The notes: a model not told the origin generated them from the sequence alone. Counted from the first letter of the stretch, positions 1 to 11,907 are shown. The stretch is DNA of 51,982 nt from Kofleriaceae bacterium (GCA_025357755.1 JANXOP010000034.1:1-51982), one strand, 5' to 3'. Numbers and translations are program-made.

Positions 1-693
1 GTCGATCGCCGCGTGATCGCCAAGCGCGTGTTCGACGGGCTCGCGCGCCCTGCGCTGTGGCCGATCTGGCCGGGTGGTCCGGTCTCGGGGAGCGAACTAC
101 CGGTGCCCGATTTCGATCCGGCCGGCGCGAGCAAGCTCCTCGATGCTGCCGGGTGGATCGATTCGGACAAGGACGGCATTCGCGACCAGGCCGGCAAGCA
201 GCTCCGGCTCACGCTGATCGGTGCCGAGCGGCCCGCGCTCAAGGAGACCAGCTCGGGCCCGCCGATCAAGACCGAGCGCGAGATGTTCGTGGAAGCGGCG
301 CGGCGCGCGGGCGTGATCATCGACGTGAAGACCGGTGGCGATGCGTTCTTCGACAAGCGCCGCAGCGACGGCTCGTGGGACATCGTCGAGCAACAGTTCG
401 GAGGGATGGTCGATGGCGACATCACGAACCTCGTCGCCGGCAAAGATCCGGCGCGCCCCGGTCAACCGCGCGTCGATCGCACGCTCGATGCCATGGGTGC
501 CGCGTGGGATCCGAGCGAGCGCGCCCGGCTCGCGCCGGAGCTCGCGGCAGGCCTCGCCGAGACCTGGCCGATCGCGGGCATCGTCGCGGAAGCGCCGCAG
601 GGCCTCGTCCACAAGCGGGTCGCGAACGTGCATGTCTGGGACGGCTGGATCGATCTCTCACAGCTCAGCTTTGTCGACGACAAAGCGCCCTGA
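1..693 (+). CDS. ABC transporter substrate-binding protein, family 5 (C-terminal part)
   Basis: The reading frame is open from the first base of the window and stops with TGA at 691-693, so only the last ~230 residues are present. The visible part resembles the C-terminal lobe of family 5 (oligopeptide/dipeptide) extracellular solute-binding proteins: a segment near the window start resembling A-R-P-x-L-W-P, a P-D-F-D-P-A-x-A-S-K-L-L-D-A-A-G-W stretch typical of the family, then an EF-hand-like D-S-D-K-D-G-I-R-D turn. In the family the protein binds a peptide or similar ligand outside the cytoplasm and delivers it to an ABC permease, but no permease or ATPase gene lies downstream here. glnD begins 21 bases later on the same strand. 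The substrate cannot be predicted from this fragment. Confidence 0.75.
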   Translation, partial: VDRRVIAKRVFDGLARPALWPIWPGGPVSGSELPVPDFDPAGASKLLDAAGWIDSDKDGIRDQAGKQLRLTLIGAERPALKETSSGPPIKTEREMFVEAARRAGVIIDVKTGGDAFFDKRRSDGSWDIVEQQFGGMVDGDITNLVAGKDPARPGQPRVDRTLDAMGAAWDPSERARLAPELAAGLAETWPIAGIVAEAPQGLVHKRVANVHVWDGWIDLSQLSFVDDKAP

Positions 694-701
694 ATCCGCG
701 C

Positions 702-707
702 TACATC
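702..707 (+). promoter_or_regulatory. Possible -10 element of glnD
   Basis: TACATC ends 6 bases before the GTG chosen as the glnD start. It follows the -10-to-start spacing seen at many genes in this window and supports GTG 714, although the last base is C rather than T. Confidence 0.35.
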
Positions 708-713
708 TACGAG

Positions 714-3392
714 GTGGCGACCCCGGCACGCAGCCAGAGCAACTTGCGCACGGCGCTCGATGCGACGTTCGCCGCGTTGCCCGCACAGCTCGCCGCTTCC
801 GGTAGTGGCGCCTCGACGTGTCGCGCGATCGCCGAGGTCTACGATCGCGAGCTCGCCGCGCGGTTCGCCGCGGCGACGGCCGACCTCACCGCACCACTCG
901 CGCTGATCGCGACGGGAGGCTGGGCGCGACGCGAGCTCGCGCCGTACTCCGATATCGACTTCGTCGTGCTCCACGATGGCGAAGAAGCCGCGGCGCGCGA
1001 GCTCTCGGATCGGTTGCTGTATCCCCTGTGGGACGACAAGCTCGCGATCGGGCACGCGGTGCGCGAGCCTCGGGCGGCAGCGCGCCTGGCGCAGGACGAC
1101 GTCGCGACCGCGACGGCCTTGCTCGACGCCCGCCACATCGCTGGTGATCGCGGGCTGACCCGCGACCTCGTGCGCGCGACCCTGATCGCGCTCGCGCCCG
1201 AAGGCAATCCGAACGAGCTGATCACCAAGCTCGCGATGGAGAACCGCGCGCGTCACGAAAGGTTCGGTGCCGCGATCTACGTGCTCGAACCGAACCTCAA
1301 GCAGGGCATCGGGGCGTTGCGCGATCTTTCGACGGCGCTGTGGGCGGCGGCGGTGCGGTGGGCGCCGCCGAGTCCGGACCTGCATCCTGGCGAGCCGCTG
1401 ACGGCGGAGGCCTTGATCGCGAGCCTGACCGCGGCCGGGCAGCTCACGCGCCGTCAGGCGGTCGTGCTCGAGGCGGCGCGCGACTTTTTTCTTCGGCTGC
1501 GCGCGCTCGTCCAGCTCGCGGCGACACGCCGGTTCGATCAACTCACGTTCGAGCTCCAGGAGGCGATCGCGCCGGAGCTGTATCCGACGGCCCACGCGGG
1601 CCCGGCGACCGGGGTGCGCGCGGCGGTCGCCCCGGCGGTCGAGGCGCTGATGCGCGATTACTATCTGCACGCGCGCGGCGTGGTGCAGGTCGCCGAGCGC
1701 TTGCTCGAATCGGCGCGCGTGCCCGCGCGCGGCACGCCGCGGATCCACGCGGTCGACGAGACGTTCATCACCTTCAACGGCGAGCTCGCTCTCGAGGATC
1801 CGCGCTGGTTCACCGAGCGACCGTCCGAGATGGTGCGGTTGTTCCGCACGGCGCTCGCCGAGAACGTAGCGATCTACGGCGACACCAAGGAGCTCGTCGC
1901 CGAGCAGATCGCGCACGATCCGCAGCCGCTCGCCAACGATCCGCTCGCCGCGCGGCTCACGCTCGAGGCGCTCACCGATCTGCGCGACCGCGGTATGCCC
2001 TCGATGTTCGAGCAGATGCACCAGCTAGGCATCCTCGGTGCGGTGATGCCCGGGTGGGCGCCGTGCACCGCGCGTGTCCAGCACGACCTGTACCACGTGT
2101 ACACCGTCGACCAGCACCAGCTCTACGCACTCGCGATGCAGAAGCGGCTCGCGCGTGGCGAGCTCGCGAGCGAACATCCGCTCGCGACCGATCTGTGGAA
2201 GACGATCACGCACCCGGCACCGCTACTGCTCGCCACGCTGCTCCACGATGTCGGCAAGCCGCTCGGCAAGGGCCACGCCGAGAAGGGCGCCGTGATCGCG
2301 GGCCAGGTCGCGCGCAAGTTCGGCCTCGACGAGACCGACGCCGACACCGTCGAGTTCTTGGTCCGCCAGCACCTCACCATGTCGCATCTCTCGCAACGCC
2401 GCGATCTCTCGGATCCCGAGGTGGTCGAGCGGTTCGCGCGGACGGTCGGCAGCGAACGACGGCTCGCCGAGCTCTACCTGCTCACGCTGTGTGACGCCGC
2501 GATGACCGCGCCCGACAACCTGACCGCGTGGAAGGAGGGCCTCTTGCGCGAGCTGGCGCTGCGTGCGCGCGCGTTCTTCCGCGGTGAAGCCTCCACGTCG
2601 CAAGAAGACCAGCGTCGCGACGAGACGCGCGACAAGGCGATGGCTCTCCTTGCCGACGATCCCGCGGCGCGCGCGATGCTCGACGGCGCCGATCCGCAGC
2701 TCTTGATCCAGCTCACCGCGCGCCAGGCCGCACGGCACGCGAGGCTCGCCGCCTCCACGGCGGGCAAGGATCCGCGCGTCGCGATCGAGGTCCACGGCTT
2801 TCCGATGAAGGGCCACTCCGAGCTCGCCATCGTCGCGCCCGATATGCCGGGCGTGCTCGCCGCGATCGCGGGCGCGCTGACCGCGAATCGCGTCGACGTG
2901 CTCGGCGCGATCCTGGGCCACACCGATACCGCACCGGGCCTCGTGCTCGACGTGTTCTTCGTGCGCGATCTCAAGGGTGAGGCGATTCCCGATGACGACG
3001 CGCGCTGGAACAAGTTGCGCGACGACCTCCGCATCGTCCTGGATGCGACCGCGCCCGAGCACGCGACCGCGGCGCTGATCAAGCGGCGGCGGCCGCAGAA
3101 CGGCCTGCCGGTCCGTGTGACGCCGAGCGTGTCGACCGAGATCAAGCTCCACGACGACTCGACGCAAGCGACGATCATCGAGGTCCAGACCCGCGATCGC
3201 GTCGGCGTGCTGTTCGCGATCACCCAGACGCTCGCCGCGCTCGATCTCGATATCTCGCTCGCGAAGGTCTCGACCGAGGGCGAGAAGGTCGCCGACGTGT
3301 TCTTCGTGACGCGGGGTGGCCATCGCATCACCGACGACGCCGAGCGCGCGACCTTGATCGAGCACCTCCAGGCGGCGGTCGAGGCGGTCTAG
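714..3392 (+). CDS. glnD: [Protein-PII] uridylyltransferase / uridylyl-removing enzyme GlnD
   Basis: GlnD reads glutamine levels and adds or removes UMP on the PII signal protein, and so controls glutamine synthetase and nitrogen assimilation in the cytoplasm. Starting at GTG 714 gives 892 residues, the usual length. Domains in order: a nucleotidyltransferase domain with G-G-W-A-R-R-E-L-x-P-x-S-D-I-D near residue 67; a linker; an HD phosphohydrolase domain (H-x-Y-T-V-D-x-H, then L-L-H-D-V-G-K near residue 510); and two C-terminal ACT domains beginning near residues 703 and 821, which sense glutamine. The frame remains open far upstream, but that stretch lies inside the preceding gene in another frame and looks unlike a protein, so it is excluded. 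The stop overlaps the start of the next gene (TAGTG). Confidence 0.95.
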   Translation: MATPARSQSNLRTALDATFAALPAQLAASGSGASTCRAIAEVYDRELAARFAAATADLTAPLALIATGGWARRELAPYSDIDFVVLHDGEEAAARELSDRLLYPLWDDKLAIGHAVREPRAAARLAQDDVATATALLDARHIAGDRGLTRDLVRATLIALAPEGNPNELITKLAMENRARHERFGAAIYVLEPNLKQGIGALRDLSTALWAAAVRWAPPSPDLHPGEPLTAEALIASLTAAGQLTRRQAVVLEAARDFFLRLRALVQLAATRRFDQLTFELQEAIAPELYPTAHAGPATGVRAAVAPAVEALMRDYYLHARGVVQVAERLLESARVPARGTPRIHAVDETFITFNGELALEDPRWFTERPSEMVRLFRTALAENVAIYGDTKELVAEQIAHDPQPLANDPLAARLTLEALTDLRDRGMPSMFEQMHQLGILGAVMPGWAPCTARVQHDLYHVYTVDQHQLYALAMQKRLARGELASEHPLATDLWKTITHPAPLLLATLLHDVGKPLGKGHAEKGAVIAGQVARKFGLDETDADTVEFLVRQHLTMSHLSQRRDLSDPEVVERFARTVGSERRLAELYLLTLCDAAMTAPDNLTAWKEGLLRELALRARAFFRGEASTSQEDQRRDETRDKAMALLADDPAARAMLDGADPQLLIQLTARQAARHARLAASTAGKDPRVAIEVHGFPMKGHSELAIVAPDMPGVLAAIAGALTANRVDVLGAILGHTDTAPGLVLDVFFVRDLKGEAIPDDDARWNKLRDDLRIVLDATAPEHATAALIKRRRPQNGLPVRVTPSVSTEIKLHDDSTQATIIEVQTRDRVGVLFAITQTLAALDLDISLAKVSTEGEKVADVFFVTRGGHRITDDAERATLIEHLQAAVEAV

Positions 3393-3958
3393 TGTCCGCG
3401 ATCGATCTGCCACCCGGCATGGGCCTGCGCGGCACGGCGCTCGCGATGTTTCGCGCGCCGCTCAACGCGCGCTGGCTCGCACGGGTCTCGTTGATCGCGG
3501 TCGTCGTGCTCGGCGGGATCACGTGGGCGTTCGTGTCGCGCCATCCGTATCATCGCCACGCGAGCGCGCAGGTCGTGCTGCCGGTCGCGTTCTTCATGTT
3601 CTCCGCGCTCGGGTTCATCGTGCGCTCCGCGCGGCTCGAGATCACGCGTGATGGCGTGCGCTGGGGTTGGACATCGCTGAACTTTTCGCAGACCGCAGCG
3701 CACTGGAAGTGCGCCCACGTGTGGAGCGATGGCATCACGCTGGAGCGCAAGCGCGGTGGCACGTGGTTCCTCGGGGGGCGCGATTGGGACCGCTTCGAGG
3801 CACTCGTGCGCCAGCTCCGCCGCACCGAGCTTCCGTTCGAGGATCACCCCACCAAGGCGCCGCTGCGCGCTCGGATGCAGAGCTACGGCAAGTTCCTCGA
3901 TGGGATGCTCGTCGGCTCGATCGTAGCTTCGCTCGGCGTGATGCTGTGGGCGGCGTGA
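3392..3958 (+). CDS. Small membrane protein of unknown function
   Basis: This 188-residue protein starts with a GTG that shares one base with the glnD stop codon, so it is probably translationally coupled to glnD. It has two hydrophobic helices near the N terminus (about residues 29-48 and 63-81), a soluble middle with a W-G-W-T-S-L-N-F motif and several aromatic residues that could form a PH-like beta domain (as in YdbT/YcxB-type proteins), and a third hydrophobic stretch at the very C terminus. I do not recognise the family with confidence. Coupling to glnD suggests co-expression, not necessarily a role in nitrogen control. Confidence 0.7.
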   Translation: MSAIDLPPGMGLRGTALAMFRAPLNARWLARVSLIAVVVLGGITWAFVSRHPYHRHASAQVVLPVAFFMFSALGFIVRSARLEITRDGVRWGWTSLNFSQTAAHWKCAHVWSDGITLERKRGGTWFLGGRDWDRFEALVRQLRRTELPFEDHPTKAPLRARMQSYGKFLDGMLVGSIVASLGVMLWAA

Positions 3959-3960
3959 TG

Positions 3961-4947
3961 CTACGGGCGGTGTAACGCCGTCCACAGTTCACGCCCCGTG
4001 AAGTCGCGCTTGCCGCCGGTCTCGGCGGCGCGCACGAGGGCGACCAGCTTGGCGTTGATCGGCGCGCGCCGACCGAGCTGCTTCGCGAGCCGCACCAGCT
4101 CGCCCTGCAGGAACTCGATCTCGGTCGGGCGGCCCGCGGTGAAGTCATCCTGCATCGACGAGCGCGCCTGCGGATCCACGGCCGCCACGCGCTGCGCGAT
4201 CCTCCGAAATGCCCAGTCGGGCATCGGCAACACGCGCGCGACCCAGCGCGGTGGCAACGCGAGCAGCTTCGCGACGGGCTGTTGCGCGGCCTCGAGCAGA
4301 TCGAGCGCTTCGGTCTGCGCCGCTGCGAGGCAGCGCCGGAAGCTGCGATCCGCGAGCTCGTCGAGCAGCGGCTTGCCCGACAGCGCGTTGATCGCGTTGT
4401 TGAGGTTCATCACGAGCTTGCCCCACAGCACGGCCGGCATATCGCTGCGGGTCTCGAGCGGCAGGGCGGCGTTGCGGCACGCGATCACGAATGGTTCGAC
4501 CGTCGGATGCGCTTCGACCATCAAGTTGCCCGAGGTCCCGCGGTGATAGTGACCGGGCTCGGTGCGCGCGACATTGAACGGCACCATGCCGGCGAGCACG
4601 ACCCGACCGGGCAGGGCGGCACGCAGCGCCTCGGCATTCGCGATGCCGTTCTGGAGGCTCACGATCACGGCGCTGCCTTGACCGGCGAGCTCGCGCGCCG
4701 CGTTCGCCGTTGCGGCGGACTTCACCGTGACGAGCACGATGTCGGCTTCGCGAGCGGCCGCGACGTCGGTCGCGAGCTTGGGATGAACGGTCCAGACCGT
4801 GCCGTCGAGATCGGAGAGCTTCAAGCCGTCGCGCAGCTCGTCGAGCACGCGAGGTCGGCCGATCAGCGTGACATCGGCGCCTCCGGCCGCGAGCCTGCCA
4901 CCCACCCAGCAACCGATCGCGCCTGCGCCGAACACCGCGAGCTTCAC
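3961..4947 (-). CDS. panE: 2-dehydropantoate 2-reductase family protein (PanE/ApbA-like)
   Basis: PanE reduces 2-dehydropantoate to pantoate with NADPH in the pantothenate/coenzyme A pathway. The 328-residue protein opens with a Rossmann signature (G-A-G-A-I-G, residues 7-12). It has the family segment G-K-L-V-M-N-L-N-N-A-I-N-A-L-S-G, which holds the catalytic lysine and a substrate-binding asparagine, followed by the all-helical C-terminal domain. It starts with GTG, and TATGCT lies 6 bases upstream, so the mRNA is probably leaderless. The family has many paralogues acting on other ketoacids, so the exact substrate is inferred. The gene converges with the glnD-linked gene, with almost no spacer. 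Confidence 0.82.
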   Translation of the reverse strand: MKLAVFGAGAIGCWVGGRLAAGGADVTLIGRPRVLDELRDGLKLSDLDGTVWTVHPKLATDVAAAREADIVLVTVKSAATANAARELAGQGSAVIVSLQNGIANAEALRAALPGRVVLAGMVPFNVARTEPGHYHRGTSGNLMVEAHPTVEPFVIACRNAALPLETRSDMPAVLWGKLVMNLNNAINALSGKPLLDELADRSFRRCLAAAQTEALDLLEAAQQPVAKLLALPPRWVARVLPMPDWAFRRIAQRVAAVDPQARSSMQDDFTAGRPTEIEFLQGELVRLAKQLGRRAPINAKLVALVRAAETGGKRDFTGRELWTALHRP

Positions 4948-4953
4948 GCGGCC

Positions 4954-4959
4954 AGCATA
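4954..4959 (-). promoter_or_regulatory. -10 element of the panE-like gene, leaderless arrangement
   Basis: On the minus strand TATGCT ends 6 bases before the GTG start, placing the expected transcription start on the first base of the codon. Confidence 0.55.
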
Positions 4960-4963
4960 CGTG

Positions 4964-7745
<2,782 letters not shown>

Positions 7746-9308
7746 ATGGCACATCAGCTCGTCGTCGTCCTCGATTTTGGTTCGCAGTACACGCAGCTCA
7801 TCGCGCGCAGAATTCGCGAGCAGAACGTCTACTGCGAGATCCATCCGTACACGCTCGCCGCCGATCCGGCGAAGCTGCGCGAGCTGAACCCGATCGGCCT
7901 CGTCCTGTCCGGCGGGCCGTCCTCGGTCTATGAAGAAGGTGCGCCGCAGCTCCCCGCGAGCACGTGGGAGATGGGGCTGCCGATCCTCGGTATCTGCTAC
8001 GGCGCGCAGCTCACCGCGCGTGCGCTCGGCGGCAAGGTCACGCCCGCCGAGCGCCGCGAGTACGGCCGCGCGACCGTGAAGATCCTCGAAGGCGGCGCGA
8101 ACCAGGGCGTCTTGCGCAACATGGCCGCGGGAGAAGAGCTCGCGGTGTGGGCGTCCCATGGCGATCACGTCGAGGGCCTCCCGGCAGGCTTCGTCCACAC
8201 CGCCGAGAGCGAGAACTGCAAGTACTCCGGCTTCGCGAACGAAGCCAAGAGGATCCATTGCGTCCAGTTCCACCCCGAGGTGGTCCACACGCCGCGCGGT
8301 GCCGAGCTCCTCGGGAGCTTCCTGTTCGGCGTGTGCAACGCGAAGGCGGACTGGTCGATGGCGAGCTTCGTCGACGAGGCCGTCGCGCGCATTCGAGCCC
8401 AGGTCGGCAGCGATGGCCGCGTGATCTGCGGCCTCTCCGGAGGCGTCGATTCGAGCGTCGCCGCGGCGCTGATCCACAAGGCGATCGGAGATCGGCTCAC
8501 GTGCATCTTCGTCGACAACGGCGTGCTCCGCAAAGGCGAGCGCGACTACGTCGCCACGATCTTCCGCGATCACTTCAAGGTCGACCTGCGTGTGATCGAT
8601 GCCGAGGACCGCTTCCTCACCGCGCTCGCCGATGTCACCGACCCCGAGAAGAAGCGCAAGGTCATCGGCTACGAGTTCATCGCCGTGTTCGACGAGCAAT
8701 CGAAGACGATCGAGAATGCGCGGTTCCTCGCCCAGGGCACGCTCTATCCCGACGTGATCGAGAGCGTCTCGTTCAAGGGCCCTTCGCACACGATCAAGAG
8801 CCACCACAACGTCGGGGGCTTGCCCGAGAAGATGAACCTCAAGCTCGTCGAGCCGCTGCGCGAGCTATTCAAGGATGAAGTTCGTCAGCTCGGCCTCGAG
8901 CTCGGCTTGCCGCATCACATGGTGTGGCGCCAGCCGTTCCCGGGACCCGGCCTCGCGGTGCGGTGCCTCGGCAACCTCGTGAAGGCCCGGCTCGACGTGC
9001 TGCGCCTCGCCGATGCGATCATCGAAGAAGAGATTCGCGCCGCCGGGCTCTACGAATCGATCTGGCAGTCGTTCGGCGTGCTCCTCCCGGTGCGCTCGGT
9101 CGGCGTGATGGGCGATGCCCGCACCTACGAGGAGACGCTCGCGGTGCGCGCGGTGCACTCGCGCGACGGCATGACCGCGGATTTCGTGCAGTTGCCGTGG
9201 GAGGTACTCGGCAAGATCTCGAGCCGCGTGATCAACGAGGTGCGCGGGATCAACCGGGTGGTCTACGACATCACGTCGAAGCCGCCCGGCACGATCGAGT
9301 GGGAATAG
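7746..9308 (+). CDS. guaA: GMP synthase (glutamine-hydrolysing)
   Basis: GuaA aminates XMP to GMP using glutamine and ATP. The 520-residue protein has the class I glutamine amidotransferase domain first, with G-I-C-Y-G-A-Q (nucleophile Cys84) and the H-P-E of the triad in F-H-P-E-V. The ATP pyrophosphatase domain follows, with its P-loop S-G-G-V-D-S-S near residue 229, and then the dimerisation domain, ending in the conserved K-P-P-G-T-I-E-W-E. It begins immediately after the guaB stop with no spacer, so translation probably depends on guaB. Confidence 0.97.
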   Translation: MAHQLVVVLDFGSQYTQLIARRIREQNVYCEIHPYTLAADPAKLRELNPIGLVLSGGPSSVYEEGAPQLPASTWEMGLPILGICYGAQLTARALGGKVTPAERREYGRATVKILEGGANQGVLRNMAAGEELAVWASHGDHVEGLPAGFVHTAESENCKYSGFANEAKRIHCVQFHPEVVHTPRGAELLGSFLFGVCNAKADWSMASFVDEAVARIRAQVGSDGRVICGLSGGVDSSVAAALIHKAIGDRLTCIFVDNGVLRKGERDYVATIFRDHFKVDLRVIDAEDRFLTALADVTDPEKKRKVIGYEFIAVFDEQSKTIENARFLAQGTLYPDVIESVSFKGPSHTIKSHHNVGGLPEKMNLKLVEPLRELFKDEVRQLGLELGLPHHMVWRQPFPGPGLAVRCLGNLVKARLDVLRLADAIIEEEIRAAGLYESIWQSFGVLLPVRSVGVMGDARTYEETLAVRAVHSRDGMTADFVQLPWEVLGKISSRVINEVRGINRVVYDITSKPPGTIEWE

Positions 9309-9374
9309 CGACGGAGCGAACTCTCGTGCTTCTCCACAGAGCAGATGAACGGCTCATCGATTCGGAACCCTTGG

Positions 9375-9401
9375 CGGCCGTGGACGGCCGGGTCCTGGCC
9401 C
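9375..9401 (+). terminator. Hairpins downstream of guaA
   Basis: CGGCCG-TGGA-CGGCCG forms a 6-bp all-GC hairpin, followed at once by GGG...CCC. There is no T tract, so this could be an intrinsic-like terminator or a transcript 3'-end stabiliser for guaBA. Confidence 0.3.
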
Positions 9402-9423
9402 GCTCGTTGCTGTAGCAGCGGGT

Positions 9424-9699
9424 ATGAAAAAGCTTCTATGGCTGGCCGCCGCGGTGAGCGCCGTTGCCGCAGCGGGCGTCGCGACCGCGGCGATCCTCCG
9501 CGCGAGGCGAAAGCAGCTGCGGGGTCAGCCGCTCGCCCTCGCGGGGGTGTGGGGCTTCATCCCGCCCGAGGACATCCTCGAAGCAGAGATCATCGTCGAG
9601 CTCATCCCGCTCGACGTGATGTCGGGTCCGCTACCGGTCGATCGGGCGACGCAGGAGATGCTGCAAGTGCTCGCCGATACCTCGATGTTCCTCGAGTAA
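9424..9699 (+). CDS. Small membrane-anchored protein of unknown function
   Basis: The protein has 91 residues. An N-terminal helix of Ala/Val/Leu after M-K-K (about residues 4-24) is followed by R-A-R-R-K, so it is probably a single-pass protein or carries a signal anchor. The rest is acidic, with P-P-E-D-I-L-E-A-E-I-I-V-E-L-I-P. I do not recognise a family. It follows guaBA on the same strand after 115 bases and precedes the envelope gene set at 9754-11903. Confidence 0.6.
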   Translation: MKKLLWLAAAVSAVAAAGVATAAILRARRKQLRGQPLALAGVWGFIPPEDILEAEIIVELIPLDVMSGPLPVDRATQEMLQVLADTSMFLE

Positions 9700-9739
9700 G
9701 CGATCGGCTGATGTGCTGGGTAGCTCGGCGTGCGGCGCG

Positions 9740-9753
9740 CTAGACTGATCTAG
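9740..9753 (+). promoter_or_regulatory. Promoter with inverted repeat at the 9754 gene
   Basis: TAGACT (9741-9746) ends 7 bases before the ATG at 9754. It lies inside a perfect inverted repeat, CTAGA-ctga-TCTAG, that runs right up to the start codon. The repeat could be an operator overlapping both promoter and translation start, or chance. Confidence 0.4.
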
Positions 9754-10386
9754 ATGCACTCGGCGCCCACGCTCCTCGCTGTTTCGCTGATCTGCGCCAC
9801 CGCGGACGCCAGCCCTACGGTGGACTGGGCGAAGGGTCTGGTCACCGCAGAAGGCGTCGGCATCGCGGATCGGCACGCACCCAATCCCGCGGTCGCGCGT
9901 GGGACCTCGCGGCGCGGCGCAGAAGCAGCGGCGAGGAAGGAGCTCGCTGCGAGCATCGCGCAGCTGGGGCTCGCCGACGGGGGCGCGGTGAAAAAGCTCG
10001 TGGACCCTGCGATCAAGGCGCGCCTCGAGAGGGCGATCGCCCACGCCATCGCCGTCGCCGCCCAGCCCGAGACCGACGGCGCGTGGCGCGTGACGATGGG
10101 CGTTCCGATCGAAGCGATCCGTCAGGCGATCGAAGGCGGCCCGCGCGCGAGCGATGGCGATGGTGATCGCGGACCCGCGGTGATGGTGGTCGAGGGCGTC
10201 ACCGCGACGCCGGCCGTCGGGTGGACGGTCGCCGGCCAGCACGTGGCGACGATCTGGGTGACCGCCGTTCCGGCGTGGGCGAAGGATGCGCCGCACATCA
10301 CCGCGACCTCGGCGAAGGCCGGTGCGATCGAGGTATCCGGAACATCGGGGACCCGGGCGACGTTGTACGTGCTGCTACGGCCGTAG
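9754..10386 (+). CDS. Secreted LPP20-like envelope protein
   Basis: The 210-residue protein has a short N-terminal signal (hydrophobic stretch ending in A-T-A-D-A-S). The mature part begins V-D-W-A-K-G-L-V-T-A-E-G-V-G-I-A-D, then R-R-G-A-E-A-A-A-R-K-E-L-A. This pattern resembles LPP20/DUF-type proteins, in which a short beta strand precedes an A-x-x-A-A-R-x-x-A helix. Such proteins sit in the outer envelope and some are linked to flagellar assembly (FlgP). No lipobox cysteine is visible. It is followed after 30 bases by a FlgT-like gene and then a PEGA-domain gene, suggesting one envelope complex. Assignment by pattern only. Confidence 0.6.
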   Translation: MHSAPTLLAVSLICATADASPTVDWAKGLVTAEGVGIADRHAPNPAVARGTSRRGAEAAARKELAASIAQLGLADGGAVKKLVDPAIKARLERAIAHAIAVAAQPETDGAWRVTMGVPIEAIRQAIEGGPRASDGDGDRGPAVMVVEGVTATPAVGWTVAGQHVATIWVTAVPAWAKDAPHITATSAKAGAIEVSGTSGTRATLYVLLRP

Positions 10387-10400
10387 GTCTCGATGAATGT

Positions 10401-10409
10401 TGATAGGCT
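10401..10409 (+). promoter_or_regulatory. Extended -10 of the FlgT-like gene
   Basis: TGaTAGGCT, an extended -10 element, ends 7 bases before GTG 10417. It favours that GTG over the in-frame ATG at 10393, which lies upstream of the promoter. Confidence 0.5.
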
Positions 10410-10416
10410 ACCGACC

Positions 10417-11607
10417 GTGAAACGCGGTGTCCTTCTCGTCATGATGCTGGCTCTTGCGGGCACCCCCGTGCACGCCGACGACATCGTCACGTACGAGACC
10501 GAAGGCGATGCGCCCGTCGCGGCGACCGATGCACGGGGCGCCGCGGTCGACGACGCGTTCGCGCGCGCGGTGCAGAGTGCGCTCGCAGAGATCGTCGCGC
10601 CCGAGGTCCGGACCGCGAACAAGGGCTTGATCGATCGCGAGATCATCGGCCACGCGAGGCTGTGGATCCCGCGCTTCAGCGTGACGAAGGACGACACGAA
10701 CGAAGACCGGCGCCAGCTCACGGTCTCGGTCCGGCTCGATCGCGACAAGCTGCGCGCGCGGCTCGACGAGCTCAAGATCGCGACGAAGGGCGAGGGCGGC
10801 GATGCCGGCCCGACCGGCGCCACCGATGCGTCGGTGCAGAAGACCGTCACGATCCTCCTGCGCACGCGGTCGTCGAAGGGCTCGTTCGCGAGCTATGGCA
10901 AGGGCGCCGATCGCGACACGCTCGGCCTCGCGGGCCTCACGGCACTGATGCGCAGCTACGGGATGGCCGTGCGCCGCGCGCCCGAGACCGGCAATGTCGG
11001 CGAGGGCGATTTCCCGATCAGCGATGCCGAGGCCGATGGCGTCGCCGAGGCCGCCAAGGCGGACTTCATCGCGATCGCCGGGGTCACCGTCGGTGATGCC
11101 GCGCCGGTGCGAGGCAAGCCGGACGATGCGGTGCTCGTGACCGCGCATCTGCGGCTCGTCGATCGCAAGGCGCATCAGATCCTCGGGCAGGGCACGGCGA
11201 TCGACGCGGCGCCCGCCGACGATCACAAGTACGCGATCGAACGGGCGCTCGGCGCTGCTGCGGCTGACGTGTTGCCGCCGCAACCGACCAAGCTCGCGCA
11301 AGCCGGGGCGTTCGTCGGCGATGACACGCCGCTCGCCGAGCCTGGCATCGTGCTCGTGCGGTTGAGCTCGAAGACGCCCTACACGATGGTCACGGCCGAG
11401 CAGCGCTATCTCGCCGGCGCGAAGGGCGTGCGCGCCGCGAGTCTGCGGCGGCTGTCGCCGAGCGGCTGGGTGATCGGCGTGACCACCGCCGAATCGATCG
11501 AGCGCATCGCGCAGATCGCGAAGAAGCCGCCCGCGACCGAGACCTCTTCGAGCGTGAAGATCGTCGGCTCGGTCGTCGAGGTCGTGCTCTCGGGGGCCGG
11601 GCTATGA
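10417..11607 (+). CDS. Secreted FlgT/LPP20-like envelope protein
   Basis: From GTG 10417 the protein has 396 residues and starts directly with a clean signal peptide (V-K-R-G-V-L-L-V-M-M-L-A-L, cleaved after V-H-A). An ATG at 10393 would add eight residues before the signal. The first ~120 mature residues (A-x-D-D-A-F-A-R-A-V, then N-K-G-L-I-D-R-E-I-I, then a beta strand L-T-V-S-V-R-L-D) resemble the N-terminal domain of the flagellar T-ring protein FlgT. The middle has G-E-G-D-F-P-I-S-D-A-E-A-D, reminiscent of periplasmic stress-sensing or lipid-binding repeats. The gene overlaps the next by ATGA. No flagellar genes are in the window, so an envelope role outside flagella is likely. Confidence 0.55.
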   Translation: MKRGVLLVMMLALAGTPVHADDIVTYETEGDAPVAATDARGAAVDDAFARAVQSALAEIVAPEVRTANKGLIDREIIGHARLWIPRFSVTKDDTNEDRRQLTVSVRLDRDKLRARLDELKIATKGEGGDAGPTGATDASVQKTVTILLRTRSSKGSFASYGKGADRDTLGLAGLTALMRSYGMAVRRAPETGNVGEGDFPISDAEADGVAEAAKADFIAIAGVTVGDAAPVRGKPDDAVLVTAHLRLVDRKAHQILGQGTAIDAAPADDHKYAIERALGAAAADVLPPQPTKLAQAGAFVGDDTPLAEPGIVLVRLSSKTPYTMVTAEQRYLAGAKGVRAASLRRLSPSGWVIGVTTAESIERIAQIAKKPPATETSSSVKIVGSVVEVVLSGAGL

Positions 11608-11903
11608 AGGGCCTCACGTTCTTCGCGATGTTGTGCGCTTGCGCCAGCACGCAGGATCCCGCGCACAAGATCGCGAACAGCGCGATCGTGACCGTGACCT
11701 CGAACTTGCCCGATGCGCAGGTCTACGTCGATGGTCGCTTCGTCGGCGCGGTCAGCTTCGTCAAAGCCGGGATGGCCCTCGATCCCGGCAAGCATCGCCT
11801 CGAGCTCCGTCACGACGACTACTTCTCGCGCTTCGCGGAGCTCGATCTCCACAAGGCGGAGAAGCGCCAGCTCGACCTCGATCTGGCGCCAGTCCTGCCG
11901 TAG
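11604..11903 (+). CDS. Small PEGA-domain lipoprotein
   Basis: The 99-residue protein overlaps the upstream gene by four bases (ATGA), so the two are translationally coupled. The N terminus (M-K-G-L-T-F-F-A-M-L-C-A-C-A-S) is a short lipoprotein-type signal. The rest is one PEGA domain: V-T-S-N-L-P-D-A-Q-V-Y-V-D-G-R-F-V-G, then L-D-P-G-K-H-R-L-E-L. PEGA domains are short surface beta-sandwich modules, common in Myxococcota and often found with kinases or envelope complexes. Confidence 0.7.
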   Translation: MKGLTFFAMLCACASTQDPAHKIANSAIVTVTSNLPDAQVYVDGRFVGAVSFVKAGMALDPGKHRLELRHDDYFSRFAELDLHKAEKRQLDLDLAPVLP

Positions 11904-11907
11904 CCCG

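Noticed and set aside
57..713. Upstream extension of the glnD frame
   Set aside because: It overlaps the solute-binding gene in another frame, is Arg-rich without GlnD similarity, and GTG 714 gives the usual family length.
462..2021. Long minus-strand frame opposite glnD
   Set aside because: Low-complexity Arg/Glu/Leu composition and no recognisable motif; glnD fully explains the region.
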